Origin: Pseudomonas jessenii | GTDB taxonomy: Bacteria > Pseudomonadota > Gammaproteobacteria > Pseudomonadales > Pseudomonadaceae | Direction: 5' to 3' | DNA: 64,000 nt | Assembly (NCBI RefSeq): GCF_002236115.1 | Contig: NZ_NIWT01000010.1 | Location: 248,001-312,000 of the forward strand | In this document: positions 23,831 through 33,720 of the stretch, in pieces | How positions within the stretch are numbered: position 1 is the first letter of the stretch | Layout of the letters: the number at the start of each line of letters is the position of its first letter | Notes under the pieces: model-generated | What the model was told of the DNA's origin: nothing | Seen by the model: the letters and a program-made list of their open reading frames with translations, nothing else | The model's database searches: none | Program-made: the position numbers and the translations under genes

Positions 23831-24529
23831 ATGAACAAGTCCATGCTCAGCGCTTCGCTGGTTGCCCTTGCGCTCGCAGCCCCGCTCGCCAATGCCTTCG
23901 AAGCCGGTGACATCCTCCTTCGTGCCGGCGCCATCACCGTCAACCCGGAAGCCGACAGCTCCAGCGTCAAGGTCGATCAAGGCCCGCTGGCGGGCGCCGA
24001 CCTGGGCGGCAAGGCGACCATGAGCAGCGACACGCAACTGGGCTTGAACTTCGCCTACATGCTCACCAACCACCTGGGTATCGAGCTGCTGGCGGCCACA
24101 CCGTTCGAGCATGACGTGAAACTCAAGGGCACGGCCCTGAGCGCGGCCAACGGCAAACTCGGCACCCTCAAGCACCTGCCACCGACCTTGAGCCTGGTGT
24201 ACTACCCGCTGGACCCGAAGTCGGCCTTCCAGCCGTACGTCGGCGGCGGCATCAACTACACCTATATCTACGACGAACACGTTGGCAGCCAGGCCCAGTC
24301 CGCCGGTTTCAGCAACTTCAAGGCGGAAAACTCCTGGGGTCTGGCGTGGCAGGTCGGTGCTGACTACATGCTGACCGATAACATCATGATCAACGCCCAG
24401 GTGCGCTACATCGACATCGATACCCGCGCCACCGTCGAGAACAACTCGATCGCACCAGGCACCCGGGCACGGGTGGACGTCGATGTAGACCCGTTCATCT
24501 ACATGGTGGGTCTGGGTTACAAGTTCTAA
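23831..24529 (+). CDS. oprG: OmpW-family outer membrane protein (OprG-like)
   Basis: This 232-residue protein has a signal peptide (MNKSMLSASLVALALAAPLANA) and an eight-stranded barrel of the OmpW family: FEAGDILLRAGAITVNPE at the start, LGLNFAYMLTNHLGIELLAATPFEHD, PPTLSLVYYPLD, and the terminal strand YMVGLGYKF with an aromatic end. OmpW/OprG barrels have a lateral opening that admits small hydrophobic molecules. The neighbouring epimerase genes are convergent. The Anr-like site upstream suggests oxygen control, and the IS lies less than 80 bp from that site. Confidence 0.93.
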   Translation: MNKSMLSASLVALALAAPLANAFEAGDILLRAGAITVNPEADSSSVKVDQGPLAGADLGGKATMSSDTQLGLNFAYMLTNHLGIELLAATPFEHDVKLKGTALSAANGKLGTLKHLPPTLSLVYYPLDPKSAFQPYVGGGINYTYIYDEHVGSQAQSAGFSNFKAENSWGLAWQVGADYMLTDNIMINAQVRYIDIDTRATVENNSIAPGTRARVDVDVDPFIYMVGLGYKF

Positions 24530-24679
24530 AGAACGTTCACGTGGTGGTGAATGAGGCTTGGTGGTGAGCAGACTTAAAAATGACGGCGACTGCTGCGCAG
24601 TCGAACGGGGCGATGCGGCGATCCGACGAGCCCCCTCGCCACAGGAATTACACAAGCTGTAAGTAAATTCCGGCCGTGA

Positions 24680-24711
24680 AAAAGGCGCCTGTAAAAAGGC
24701 GCCTTTTTCAT
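24680..24711. terminator. Bidirectional Rho-independent terminator
   Basis: The stem GAAAAAGGCGCC (24680-24691) pairs with GGCGCCTTTTTC (24700-24711) around an 8-nt loop. With A- and T-runs on the two sides it can stop transcription both from oprG and from the convergent epimerase gene. Confidence 0.88.
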
Positions 24712-24728
24712 GTCCGCATGGAAGAGAT

Positions 24729-25658
24729 CTATCGCCCCAGCAACCGCGCCAGCCCCACACGCATCGGTGTCTGCTCTGTGGTACTGAAGCGTTCCAACAG
24801 ACGCCGGTTGTTCGCCCGGGAATGACGAATGTCACCGGAGCGTGCCGGGCCGTAGCTCACCGGTGGCAAATTGCCGACCACGGCTTCGAGCGCTTCGAGC
24901 ATTTGCTTGAGGGTCGTCGCCTGGTTCCAGCCAACGTTGACCGCACCGACTTCGACCCGGGGCATTTCGATGGCCTGCACCAGCAAGTCGACCAGGTCTT
25001 CGACGTAGACAAAATCCCGGGTCTGCTCGCCATCGCCGAACACCGTGATCGGCAAGCCCTTCAGTGCACGCTCGCTGAAAATGCTGATCACCCCGGAGTA
25101 TGGCGAGGACGGATCCTGGCGTGGGCCGTAGATGTTGAAGAAGCGGAAAATCACCGGTTCCAGCCCATGCTGGCGATGGTAGAAGTCGAAGTATTGCTCG
25201 CTGGCCAGCTTGTCCACCGCATAAGGCGTCAACGGCGCCTTGGGCGTGTCTTCGTCGATCGACTCACCTTCGCCATTGTTGCCATATACCGCCGCACTGG
25301 AGGCAAACAGCACGCGTTTGACCCCGGTCTGGCGCATGGCTTCGCAGACGTTCAGCGTGCCGATGAAGTTGCTCTGGTGTGTGCGCACTGGATCGTCCAC
25401 CGAGGCCTGCACCGAAGCCACGGCGGCCAGGTGCGCCACAGCGCTGCATCCGGCCATCGCCTGGGCAACCAAAGCCGCATTGGCCACGTCGCCGACGATC
25501 AGTTCGACCCTGGGATTATCCAGCGGCAGATTGCTGTGCTTGCCGGTGGACAGGTCATCGAGAATCCGCACCGCATGGCCCCTGGCAAGCAGGGCGTCAG
25601 TCAGGTGTGAACCAATGAAACCGGCACCACCGGTGATCAAAACGGGGCTGTCAGCCAT
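24729..25658 (-). CDS. NAD-dependent epimerase/dehydratase (UDP-glucose 4-epimerase-like)
   Basis: This 309-residue extended short-chain dehydrogenase has GGAGFIGSH at residues 10-18 for NAD binding, FASSAAVYG with the catalytic Ser, and the YxxxK pair in TPYAVDK. The substrate lobe has RFFNIYGPRQDPSSPYSG, common in UDP-sugar epimerases. I chose the ATG at 25658, because the longer frame would extend through the preceding gene. It overlaps that gene by 8 nt. Nearby polysaccharide genes are lacking, so the sugar substrate is not defined. Corresponds to PA4068 in P. aeruginosa. Confidence 0.9.
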   Translation of the reverse strand: MADSPVLITGGAGFIGSHLTDALLARGHAVRILDDLSTGKHSNLPLDNPRVELIVGDVANAALVAQAMAGCSAVAHLAAVASVQASVDDPVRTHQSNFIGTLNVCEAMRQTGVKRVLFASSAAVYGNNGEGESIDEDTPKAPLTPYAVDKLASEQYFDFYHRQHGLEPVIFRFFNIYGPRQDPSSPYSGVISIFSERALKGLPITVFGDGEQTRDFVYVEDLVDLLVQAIEMPRVEVGAVNVGWNQATTLKQMLEALEAVVGNLPPVSYGPARSGDIRHSRANNRRLLERFSTTEQTPMRVGLARLLGR

Positions 25659-26535
25659 GGCGATAGAACCTGTCCAGTAGACCGGGAAGCGCCGCACGCC
25701 AGGCGCGTGGTTTGATTCCAAAGGTGTGCAGAATTTTTTTGCAGGCCAGTACCGCGTGTTGCGGTTCTTCGGCGGCATCCGGACGCGCGGCGTGGGCCTG
25801 GGCGGTCGGGGCTTCGATGGCCAGCGGATGCAGGCTGCGGGCTTCGGTCAGAATCGCCTGCCCCAGCGCCAGCGGCGTGGTCGCCTCATGCCCGGCGTAG
25901 TGGTAGGTGCCCCACAGCGGCGCGGCGCAATCGAGTTGCTTGAGCACTGAAATGATCACGCGGGCGGCATCGTCGACCGGCGTCGGATTGCCCCGTCGGT
26001 CGTCGGCCATCAGCAGCTCTTCGGGTTGTTCTGCACGGGCGAGGAAGCGGCCAAGGGCACCGTCCGGGCTGTCGTCCAGCAGCCAGCCGAAACGCAGCAG
26101 CACGTGTTGCGGGCAGGTGGCGCGCACGCTTTGCTCGATCCGCCACAACGCCTGACCCCGCAGGCCCAGGGGCACCGGTTCGTCTTTTTCGCTGTAGGCG
26201 GTGGCACGGGAGCCGTCGAACACGCGATAGCTGGAGGGTTGCAGCAGGACGATGTTGTGGTGCTGGCACAGTTCCGCCAGACGCTCGATCGCGCGCTCCT
26301 GGCCGGCCAGGCGCGATTCGCTCACCGCCTCGGCCTGAAACCAGTCGAAGTAGTAGGCAAGGTTGATCAATGCATCGGGACGGGTGTCGTCGAGCAGTTG
26401 TGTCAGGCTCGCGGCATCCCAGCCGTCTTCGGGCGGGCGGGGGGCGAGGAAACCGATGTCTTCCTCCGCACCGAGGCGAATCAGCGCCTGCCCAAGGGCA
26501 TTTCCGCCGCCCAGTAACATAAGGCGCATTCGCAT
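25651..26535 (-). CDS. NAD(P)-binding sugar-nucleotide reductase-like protein (RmlD family)
   Basis: This 294-residue protein starts MRMRLMLLGGGNALGQALIRLG, a Rossmann-type glycine loop. ALINLAYYFDWFQAE and LLQPSSYRVFDGSRATAYSEKDEPVPLG follow, matching RmlD/extended-SDR proteins where the NYVFDG-type loop lies. The Tyr-x3-Lys catalytic pair is not obvious (YSEKDEP is the nearest), so activity is uncertain. A second ATG at 26529 is equally possible; no strong ribosome-binding site distinguishes them. It is translationally coupled to the downstream epimerase gene. Confidence 0.78.
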   Translation of the reverse strand: MRMRLMLLGGGNALGQALIRLGAEEDIGFLAPRPPEDGWDAASLTQLLDDTRPDALINLAYYFDWFQAEAVSESRLAGQERAIERLAELCQHHNIVLLQPSSYRVFDGSRATAYSEKDEPVPLGLRGQALWRIEQSVRATCPQHVLLRFGWLLDDSPDGALGRFLARAEQPEELLMADDRRGNPTPVDDAARVIISVLKQLDCAAPLWGTYHYAGHEATTPLALGQAILTEARSLHPLAIEAPTAQAHAARPDAAEEPQHAVLACKKILHTFGIKPRAWRAALPGLLDRFYRHG

Positions 26536-26696
26536 AGAGTCAGCAGGCCCAGTCTGATTGAAACGATGGCTTTATCGACATCGCGCCCAGGCGATGTCGT
26601 TGATAATTGCCGGAATCGTTGCATTTTGCGGGTTTAGTGCGCAACCGTCACCCGTAAAGTGTAGATCCGGGGGATTTGTGGTGCTGTCACTGGCCT

Positions 26697-26818
26697 CATC
26701 GCGAGCAAGCTCGCCCCCACAATGGTTTTGTGTAAACCGCCCCCCTGTGGGAGCAAGCTAGCTCCCACAATGGTTTTGTGTAAGCCGCCCCTCTGTGGGA
26801 GCGAGCTTGCTCGCGATG
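26697..26818. repeat. Cluster of three REP elements
   Basis: An inverted core (26697-26721), a shortened perfect palindrome (TGTGGGAGCAAGCTAGCTCC, 26745-26769) and a forward core (26791-26818) are separated by two nearly identical spacers (both contain CAATGGTTTTGTGTAA). The middle unit looks like a hybrid of a forward and an inverted REP. Positioned directly upstream of lhr. Confidence 0.88.
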
Positions 26819-26890
26819 GGGTCCTGTCAGTCAACAGAGATCCCCAAGCGGTACTTGCATCTTGGCCCACCCACCCGCATAACTTGCTGC

Positions 26891-29800
26891 ATGAACCTGC
26901 CCATTCCCGCAGACAGTGCCCTGAGCGGCTTCCACCCTGCCGTCAGCGCCTGGTTCAGCCACACGTTCCCGGCGGTCACCGCCGCCCAGGCCCGGGCGTG
27001 GCCGTTGATCCGCCAGCGCCGCTCGACCCTGGTCGCCGCGCCCACCGGTTCCGGCAAGACCCTCACCGCCTTTCTCGCCGTCATCGATGACCTGGTGCAC
27101 CGCGGCCTGGAAAGCCCCGAAGGCTTGCCCGACGCAACCCTGGTGGTCTACGTCTCGCCCCTCAAGGCACTGTCCAACGACATCCAGATCAACCTGCAAA
27201 ACCCGCTGGCCGGCATTACCGAGCAATTGCGCGTGATGGGCCTGCCCGAACTGCAGATCAGCACCGCCGTGCGCACCGGCGACACACCGCAAAAAGATCG
27301 TTCGGCAATGCGCAAGACCGCACCGCACATTCTGGTGACCACGCCGGAATCCCTGTATGTGCTGCTCGGTTCCGACTCTGGCCGGCAGATGCTCGGCACC
27401 GCACAAACAGTGATCGTCGACGAGATCCACGCCATGGCTGCCAGCAAACGTGGCAGCCACCTGGCACTGAGCCTTGAACGCCTGCAAGCCCTCTGCCCGG
27501 AGCCACTGCTGCGCATCGGGCTGTCGGCCACGCAAAAGCCCATCGAAGCGGTCTCGCGCTTCCTTGTCGGTCGCGACCGCCCGTGCGAGATCGTCGACAT
27601 CGGCCACGCCCGCCCCCGCGACCTGGACATCGAAGTACCGCCCGTGCCGCTATCGGCCGTGATGGCCAACGATGTCTGGGAGTTGGTCTACGACCGCCTC
27701 GCCGCCCTCGCCCGGGAACACCGGACCACGCTGATCTTCGTCAACACTCGACGTCTGGCCGAACGCCTGAGCCGGCACCTGAGCGAGCGCCTGGGCAAGG
27801 ATGCCGTCGCCGCCCACCACGGCAGCCTGGCCAAGGAATTTCGCCTGGACGCCGAGCAGCGACTCAAGCGCGGTGACCTGCAAGTGCTGATCGCCACGGC
27901 GTCGCTGGAACTGGGGATCGACATCGGCGACGTCGACCTGGTGTGCCAGATCGCCTCGCCGCGTTCGATTGCCGGGTTTCTGCAGCGGGTCGGCCGTTCC
28001 GGGCACCAGGTCGGCGGCACGCCCAAGGGCCGTTTGTTCGCCACCACCCGGGACGACCTGATCGAATGCGCCGCGCTGCTCGACTGCGTGCGCCGGGGCG
28101 AACTCGATACCTTGCTGATCCCGCAAGCGCCGCTGGACGTGCTGGCGCAGCAGATCATCGCCGAGGTCAGTTGCCAGGAGTGGCCGGAACAAGCGCTACT
28201 GGAGATGCTGCGCCGCGCCTCGCCCTACGCCGGACTCGACGACAAACACTACCAGGCGCTGCTGAACATGCTCGCCGAGGGTTACAACGGTCGTCAGGGC
28301 ATCCGTAGCGCCTACCTGCATCGCGACGCTGTGAGCCGCACCCTGCGCGGCCGCCGGGGCGCGAAACTGACGGCGGTGACCAGTGGCGGGACCATTCCGG
28401 ACAACGCCGACTACAGCGTGCTGCTGGAGCCTCAAGGGCTGAACATCGGCACCATCAACGAAGACTTCGCCGTGGAAAGCATTGCCGGGGATATCTTCCA
28501 GTTAGGCAACACGTCCTATCGGATCCTGCGGGTGGAAACCGGCAAAGTCCGGGTCGAGGATGCCCAAGGCCAACCGCCGACCATTCCGTTCTGGCTCGGT
28601 GAAGCACCGGGGCGCAGTGCCGAATTGTCCTCGGCGGTGGCGCGCTTGCAGGCACAACTCGATGACCTGCTGGGGGCTGCGCCAGGTAACTTGCAGCCAG
28701 CGCTCGACTGGCTGACCGAGACCCTGGGTTTGAACATCGCCAGCGCCGAACAACTGGTGGATTACCTGGCCCGTGCGCGGCAAACGCTGGGTGCCCTGCC
28801 ATCCCAAGACACATTGCTGATGGAGCGCTTTTTCGACGAGTCCGGCGGCACGCAACTGGTCATTCACACGCCGTTCGGCAGCCGCATCAACCGCGCCTGG
28901 GGCCTGGCCCTGCGCAAGCGTTTCTGTCGCACCTTCAATTTCGAATTGCAGGCCGCCGCCAGCGAAGACGCCATCGTGCTGTCGCTGTCCACCAGCCACA
29001 GTTTTGAACTGGACGACGTCTGGCGCTACTTGCACAGCAACAGTGCCGAACACATCCTGATTCAAGCCGTGCTCGACGCGCCGCTGTTCGGCGTGCGCTG
29101 GCGCTGGAATGCCGGCGTGGCCCTGGCGCTGCCGCGCTACAGCGGCGGGCGTAAAGTCCCGCCGCAAATCCAGCGGATGAAAAGCGAAGACCTGATCGCC
29201 AGCGTGTTTCCCGATCAGATCGCCTGCGTGGAAAACCTCGCCGGCGAACGGGAAATTCCCGACCATCCGCTGGTAGAGCAAACCCTCGACGACTGCCTGC
29301 ACGATGCCATGGACAGCCAAGGCTGGCTGGCCTTGTTGCGGCGCATGGAACGCGGCGACATTCGCCTGATCAGCCGCGACTTGCCTGCGCCCTCGCCGCT
29401 GGCGGCGGAGATTCTCAGCGCCCGGCCCTATACCTTTCTCGACGATGCGCCGCTGGAGGAACGTAGAACCCAGGCAGTGCTCAATCGGCGCTGGAGCGAC
29501 CCGCAATCCACCGACGACCTCGGCGCCCTGGACGCCGAGGCGATTGCCGCCGTGCGCGACGAAGCCTGGCCAGTGCCTTGCGGGGTCGACGAAATGCACG
29601 AGGCCTTGATGAGCCTGGCGTGCATCACCGATACCGAGGCCGGCGCCAATCCGCAGTGGTTCGACTGGCTCAACACCCTGGCCGACAGCGGCCGCGCGAG
29701 CCGTTTGCAGATCAACGCCGGGCAATCGCTGTGGCTGGCGCTGGAGCGTCTGACCTGCCTGCGGGCGATTTATCCACAGGCCGAACTGACGCCGTCGCTG

Positions 29801-31207
29801 CAAGCGCTGCCGGACTTCGACGAGGTCTGGGAAGCCGACGACGCCATCCTCGAACTGATCCGCGCGCGGCTCAGTGCATTCGGGCCGCTGGCGCTCGATC
29901 GCATTGCCGAACCACTCGGCTTGCCCGCTGCGCAGGTCAACCAGGCCCTGGCGCAACTGGAACGCGAAGGCTACGTGCTGCGCGGTCGCTTTACCCCGGG
30001 TGCCACCCGGGAAGAATGGTGCGAGCGGCATTTGCTGGCGCGGATTCACCGCTATACGGTCAAGCGCCTGCGCCGGGAAATCGAACCGGTGGCGTTGCAG
30101 GATTTCATGCGATTCCTGTTCGACTGGCAGCATGTGTCGAGCGCAAGCCAGGGTCAGGGCGCCGCGGTACTGCCAGCCGTCGTCGCGCAATTGGAAGGCT
30201 ACCCTGCTGCCGCTTCAGCCTGGGACAGCGACATCCTGCCGGCGCGGATCAAGGACTACTCGCCGACCTGGCTCGATGAGCTGTGCCGCAGCGGCAGACT
30301 GGTGTGGACGCGCCTGACTGCGCACAACAAAAGCGCCAGCACCGCGCTGCGCAGCACGCCGATTTTGTTGCTGCCGCGCAACCGGGTCGGCCTCTGGAGC
30401 GGCTTGACCGAACAGACGCCGGTCAGCGAACTGTCGCCGAAAACACAAAAGGTCCACGCCGCCCTCAGCCAGCACGGCGCGCTGTTTTTCGATGAGCTGA
30501 TCCATGAGGCCCATCTGCTGCGTTCGGAACTGGAAATCGCCCTGCAGGAACTGGTGGGCGCGGGGCTGGTGAACGCCGACAGCTTCGCCGGGTTGCGTGC
30601 ACTGATCACCCCGGCCAGCAAGCGCCAGCCACGCAACAGCCGGCGTGGGCGCGGAGCATTCATCGGAGGCATGGACGATGCCGGGCGTTGGGCTCTGTTG
30701 CGACGCGTGCCTGCCGCGCCGGTAGTGGAAAACCAGCGTCCCGCGCCAGCACCGGCCGAAACGCTGGAACACATCGCCATGACCTTGCTGCGCCGTTACG
30801 GCGTGGTGTTCTGGCGTTTGCTGGAGCGTGAGGCGGACTGGCTGCCGAGCTGGCGCGAACTGCTGCGTACTTTCCATCGCCTGGAGGCTCGCGGCGAGAT
30901 TCGTGGCGGGCGTTTTGTCAGTGGCCTGGCGGGCGAGCAATTCGCCTTGCCTGAGGCGATTCCATTGTTGCGGGAGGTACGGCGTCGGCCTCATGACGGG
31001 GGCCTGGTCGCGGTGTGCGGGGTCGATCCGCTGAACCTCGCCGGCACGCTATTGCCCGGCGCGAAAGTCCCGGCACTGGCGAGCAATCGGCTGGTGTATC
31101 GCGACGGGTTGGCGGTTGCTGCCGAGATTGCCGGCAAGCAGCAGTTCTGGTTGGAGCTGGATGAACGGGCGATGGCTGAAGTGCGTAGTAAGCTTATCCG
31201 GCATTAA
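26891..31207 (+). CDS. lhr: Large ATP-dependent DNA helicase Lhr
   Basis: This 1438-residue superfamily 2 helicase has motif I APTGSGKT near residue 49, motif II DEIHAM near residue 179, the SAT motif (LSATQKP), and motif VI QRVGRSGH near residue 372, followed by the Lhr winged-helix and beta-barrel core. The extra C-terminal half (residues 900-1438, tandem winged-helix domains) is typical of the long bacterial Lhr form implicated in DNA repair. I chose the ATG at 26891, because the frame upstream is REP sequence. It is a single-gene unit here and is not the short Lhr of ligase-associated operons. Confidence 0.93.
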   Translation: MNLPIPADSALSGFHPAVSAWFSHTFPAVTAAQARAWPLIRQRRSTLVAAPTGSGKTLTAFLAVIDDLVHRGLESPEGLPDATLVVYVSPLKALSNDIQINLQNPLAGITEQLRVMGLPELQISTAVRTGDTPQKDRSAMRKTAPHILVTTPESLYVLLGSDSGRQMLGTAQTVIVDEIHAMAASKRGSHLALSLERLQALCPEPLLRIGLSATQKPIEAVSRFLVGRDRPCEIVDIGHARPRDLDIEVPPVPLSAVMANDVWELVYDRLAALAREHRTTLIFVNTRRLAERLSRHLSERLGKDAVAAHHGSLAKEFRLDAEQRLKRGDLQVLIATASLELGIDIGDVDLVCQIASPRSIAGFLQRVGRSGHQVGGTPKGRLFATTRDDLIECAALLDCVRRGELDTLLIPQAPLDVLAQQIIAEVSCQEWPEQALLEMLRRASPYAGLDDKHYQALLNMLAEGYNGRQGIRSAYLHRDAVSRTLRGRRGAKLTAVTSGGTIPDNADYSVLLEPQGLNIGTINEDFAVESIAGDIFQLGNTSYRILRVETGKVRVEDAQGQPPTIPFWLGEAPGRSAELSSAVARLQAQLDDLLGAAPGNLQPALDWLTETLGLNIASAEQLVDYLARARQTLGALPSQDTLLMERFFDESGGTQLVIHTPFGSRINRAWGLALRKRFCRTFNFELQAAASEDAIVLSLSTSHSFELDDVWRYLHSNSAEHILIQAVLDAPLFGVRWRWNAGVALALPRYSGGRKVPPQIQRMKSEDLIASVFPDQIACVENLAGEREIPDHPLVEQTLDDCLHDAMDSQGWLALLRRMERGDIRLISRDLPAPSPLAAEILSARPYTFLDDAPLEERRTQAVLNRRWSDPQSTDDLGALDAEAIAAVRDEAWPVPCGVDEMHEALMSLACITDTEAGANPQWFDWLNTLADSGRASRLQINAGQSLWLALERLTCLRAIYPQAELTPSLQALPDFDEVWEADDAILELIRARLSAFGPLALDRIAEPLGLPAAQVNQALAQLEREGYVLRGRFTPGATREEWCERHLLARIHRYTVKRLRREIEPVALQDFMRFLFDWQHVSSASQGQGAAVLPAVVAQLEGYPAAASAWDSDILPARIKDYSPTWLDELCRSGRLVWTRLTAHNKSASTALRSTPILLLPRNRVGLWSGLTEQTPVSELSPKTQKVHAALSQHGALFFDELIHEAHLLRSELEIALQELVGAGLVNADSFAGLRALITPASKRQPRNSRRGRGAFIGGMDDAGRWALLRRVPAAPVVENQRPAPAPAETLEHIAMTLLRRYGVVFWRLLEREADWLPSWRELLRTFHRLEARGEIRGGRFVSGLAGEQFALPEAIPLLREVRRRPHDGGLVAVCGVDPLNLAGTLLPGAKVPALASNRLVYRDGLAVAAEIAGKQQFWLELDERAMAEVRSKLIRH

Positions 31208-31225
31208 TGTCGTCTGGACCGGCCC

Positions 31226-31319
31226 CATCGCGAGCAAGCTCGCTCCCACAGTGATCTCTGTTGTGCCGAAAATTTGTAATCACAGAAGATCCCCTGTGGG
31301 AGCGAGCTTGCTCGCGATG
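31226..31319. repeat. REP pair, outward orientation
   Basis: An inverted core starts at 31226 and a forward core ends at 31319. The outer flanks are themselves inverted (TCTGGACCGGCC on the left, GGGGCCAGACCA on the right), lengthening the palindrome. Lies between the convergent lhr and mscS-like genes. Confidence 0.89.
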
Positions 31320-31359
31320 GGGCCAGACCAGCCACTGAAAGCCTCAAGTACAAAACTGA

Positions 31360-33489
31360 CTATTGAGACCGCGGCCGCTCCGGCATCAACACCGCCGAAT
31401 GCTCCGGTGCGGTATCTCCCTCCTTCAGTGGCTCGACAGCATGCCTGGGCACCAATGCCTGCTGTGGATAAGTTTGCGCGAAGTTCACCCACGGACAGTT
31501 ATCCACAAGCTTTTTCAAACGTTGGTTGAAAGCCCGGCTCACCGCATATTGACCACCGGACACCGTACGGAATTGCGCGGTCAGCACCACACCGTTGAGG
31601 TCCATCTTGTCGACGCCAAACACATCCAGCGGCCCTTGCAGGTTGTAGCGCAGGAACGGGTCGTTGCTGATGGAGTGCCCGGCCTCGCGGATCAGCTCGA
31701 TGGCCTTGTCGACATCGGTTTCGTAGGTGAACTGCACCGAGAAAAACGCATAGGCGAATTGCCGCGATTGGTTGGTCACGGCCTTGATCTGCCCGAACGG
31801 CACCGAGTGCACGAAGCCCTTGCCATCGCGCAGGCGCAAGGTACGGATGGTCAGGCCTTCGACGGTGCCGGCATGCCCGGAATCGAGCACCACCCAGTCA
31901 CCGATGGACAGGGTGTCTTCGATGATGATGAACAGCCCGGTGATCACGTCCTGCACCAGTTGCTGGGAGCCGAAACCGATCGCCAGGCCGATGACCCCGG
32001 CACCTGCCAGGAATGGCGCGACGTTGATCCCCAGGTTGGCCATGGTGGTGATCGCGCAAATCACCACCAGGATGATTTTGATCGCGTTGCGCAGCAGCGG
32101 CAGGATGGTTTTCACCCGCGTACTCGGCTGGCGCGCCGAGCGCTTGTTGGTTGGCGGTTTCAGGGCTTCCTGAATCGCCGTGTCGAGCACCACCCAGACC
32201 ATCCAGGTCACCAGCAGGATCAGACCGATGTGGCCCAGGGAATCACTGATCGCCCGGCCCACGGCATTGGTCACCGCGAATTCGAACAGCGACACGCCCC
32301 AGATCCGCCCGAGGATATCGATGAACACGATGGCCATGGCGATGCGCAACAAGGCATGTGACAAATTGAGAAAGCGCTCCTTGTAGGCGCTGCCGCGGCG
32401 CAGGTCCGCTTCGCTGCGCGTCTTGAACAGATGATGCAGCGTGGTGCTGAGAAACACCGTGGCGATCAGCAGCACCGTGGTGAACAAGGCGCTGCGCAGC
32501 ACTCTCTGGTTGTCCACCCCGGCGCCGATCAGGTTGATGATCGAAACCAGTACCATCAACAGAATCGGCCAATACCAGAGCCCGGAAAATATCCGCAGGG
32601 TTTCACGCAACGCCGGCTGGCTGAGGCGCTGGGCCAGCGGCAGGATACGGATCACATGGGCGACCGGGCGACGCATGCGGATCACCAGCAAGCCGAAGGA
32701 AATCGACGCTGCCAATCCAGTGAACACGGCGATGCTGCTGGTGAGATTACTGCCCAGTTGATGGGCGATCTGCGGGCTGGTCAGGGCATCGCTCAGGGCC
32801 ACCAGAAAACCGATGCCGAACAGCGGTCGTGGGCTGTGTTGTCGAATAATCTGCACCGCCCGCCGCTTGTGTCCGGCATTGAACATCACCACCAGCGACA
32901 GCACCAATGACGCGGCAAAGATCCCGGCACTGGTGGCATAGGCAAAACACAACGCCAGCGCCCGTCCCGCCGATATCGGCAAAAGCTGGCTGGCATAAAT
33001 CGTCAACGGCAGACTGATCACCGCCGGAAGGGTGTAGGGCAACACGTAACCGAGCAACGCCTGGCCCCGTTCGCGACTGAGCAGCAGACGGTGCTCGCAC
33101 AGGCGCCTGGCGACCATCCGCCCAAGCAGCCAAAGACAGGCAAACACGGCCGCCCACACGCAGGTCAGCAGCAGGAAATCGCCGGCGACGCGCCAGGGCG
33201 AACGGGCCGATGGCTTATTGACCAACTGATCCACTTCATCGGCCGCGAGGTCGGCACGCAGGCGCCAGACGTCGAGGAAGTTTTCGTTGAGATCGAGTTT
33301 GGTCTGGACCTCGTCGATGCTTGAACTGATGGCCCCCAGTAATCCGCCTTGCACCAGCGGTTCGGGATGGGCCGGCGGAGTCGCGGCGGTCGCGGTGGTC
33401 GGCAGCCCCGGTATCGCGGCGGCTTCCAGTTGCTCGCTACCCACAAACAGCAACGCTCCCAGCAGTATCGCGGTCTTGAGCCTGATCAA
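31360..33489 (-). CDS. MscS-family mechanosensitive channel, large form (YbiO-like)
   Basis: This 709-residue inner-membrane channel starts, in my reading, at a TTG (33489): AGGAG lies 8 nt upstream and the product then begins with a signal peptide (IRLKTAILLGALLFVGSEQLEAAA). An ATG farther upstream (33594) would give an unlikely N-terminus. A periplasmic region of about 100 residues precedes several membrane helices. The MscS pore and beta domain lie near residues 510-600: GAGVIGLAIGFGSQQLVQD, IEDTLSIGDWVVLD, VEGLTIRTLRLRD. The Pro/Glu-rich tail is unstructured. Such channels open under hypo-osmotic stress. Confidence 0.87.
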   Translation of the reverse strand: MIRLKTAILLGALLFVGSEQLEAAAIPGLPTTATAATPPAHPEPLVQGGLLGAISSSIDEVQTKLDLNENFLDVWRLRADLAADEVDQLVNKPSARSPWRVAGDFLLLTCVWAAVFACLWLLGRMVARRLCEHRLLLSRERGQALLGYVLPYTLPAVISLPLTIYASQLLPISAGRALALCFAYATSAGIFAASLVLSLVVMFNAGHKRRAVQIIRQHSPRPLFGIGFLVALSDALTSPQIAHQLGSNLTSSIAVFTGLAASISFGLLVIRMRRPVAHVIRILPLAQRLSQPALRETLRIFSGLWYWPILLMVLVSIINLIGAGVDNQRVLRSALFTTVLLIATVFLSTTLHHLFKTRSEADLRRGSAYKERFLNLSHALLRIAMAIVFIDILGRIWGVSLFEFAVTNAVGRAISDSLGHIGLILLVTWMVWVVLDTAIQEALKPPTNKRSARQPSTRVKTILPLLRNAIKIILVVICAITTMANLGINVAPFLAGAGVIGLAIGFGSQQLVQDVITGLFIIIEDTLSIGDWVVLDSGHAGTVEGLTIRTLRLRDGKGFVHSVPFGQIKAVTNQSRQFAYAFFSVQFTYETDVDKAIELIREAGHSISNDPFLRYNLQGPLDVFGVDKMDLNGVVLTAQFRTVSGGQYAVSRAFNQRLKKLVDNCPWVNFAQTYPQQALVPRHAVEPLKEGDTAPEHSAVLMPERPRSQ

Positions 33490-33720
33490 AACACCCGCTC
33501 CTTTGGCTGTGTCGGTAAGGAACTGATCGAGAAATGTCGGGCAAGTTCGGATATTGCCCGCAGATAGCAGGACGGCGATGCCTTCCTGTGCCACAGACTA
33601 ACACTCGCGCTCGCGATCTTTGCGCCCAAGGCAAATATCAAATGCTCGTCCCTGTATTTTTCCGCACGACCCGAACCACGACACTGCGCTCCATCGAATG
33701 AATCCACCGGAGTTGCAGCC

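Noticed and set aside
24530..24679. Possible small gene or RNA between oprG and its terminator
   Set aside because: The 150-bp stretch has no credible start with a ribosome-binding site, and no clear stem structure apart from the terminator that follows.
26558..26761. 67-codon frame before lhr
   Set aside because: It runs through the REP cluster, has no ribosome-binding site and shows no conserved sequence.
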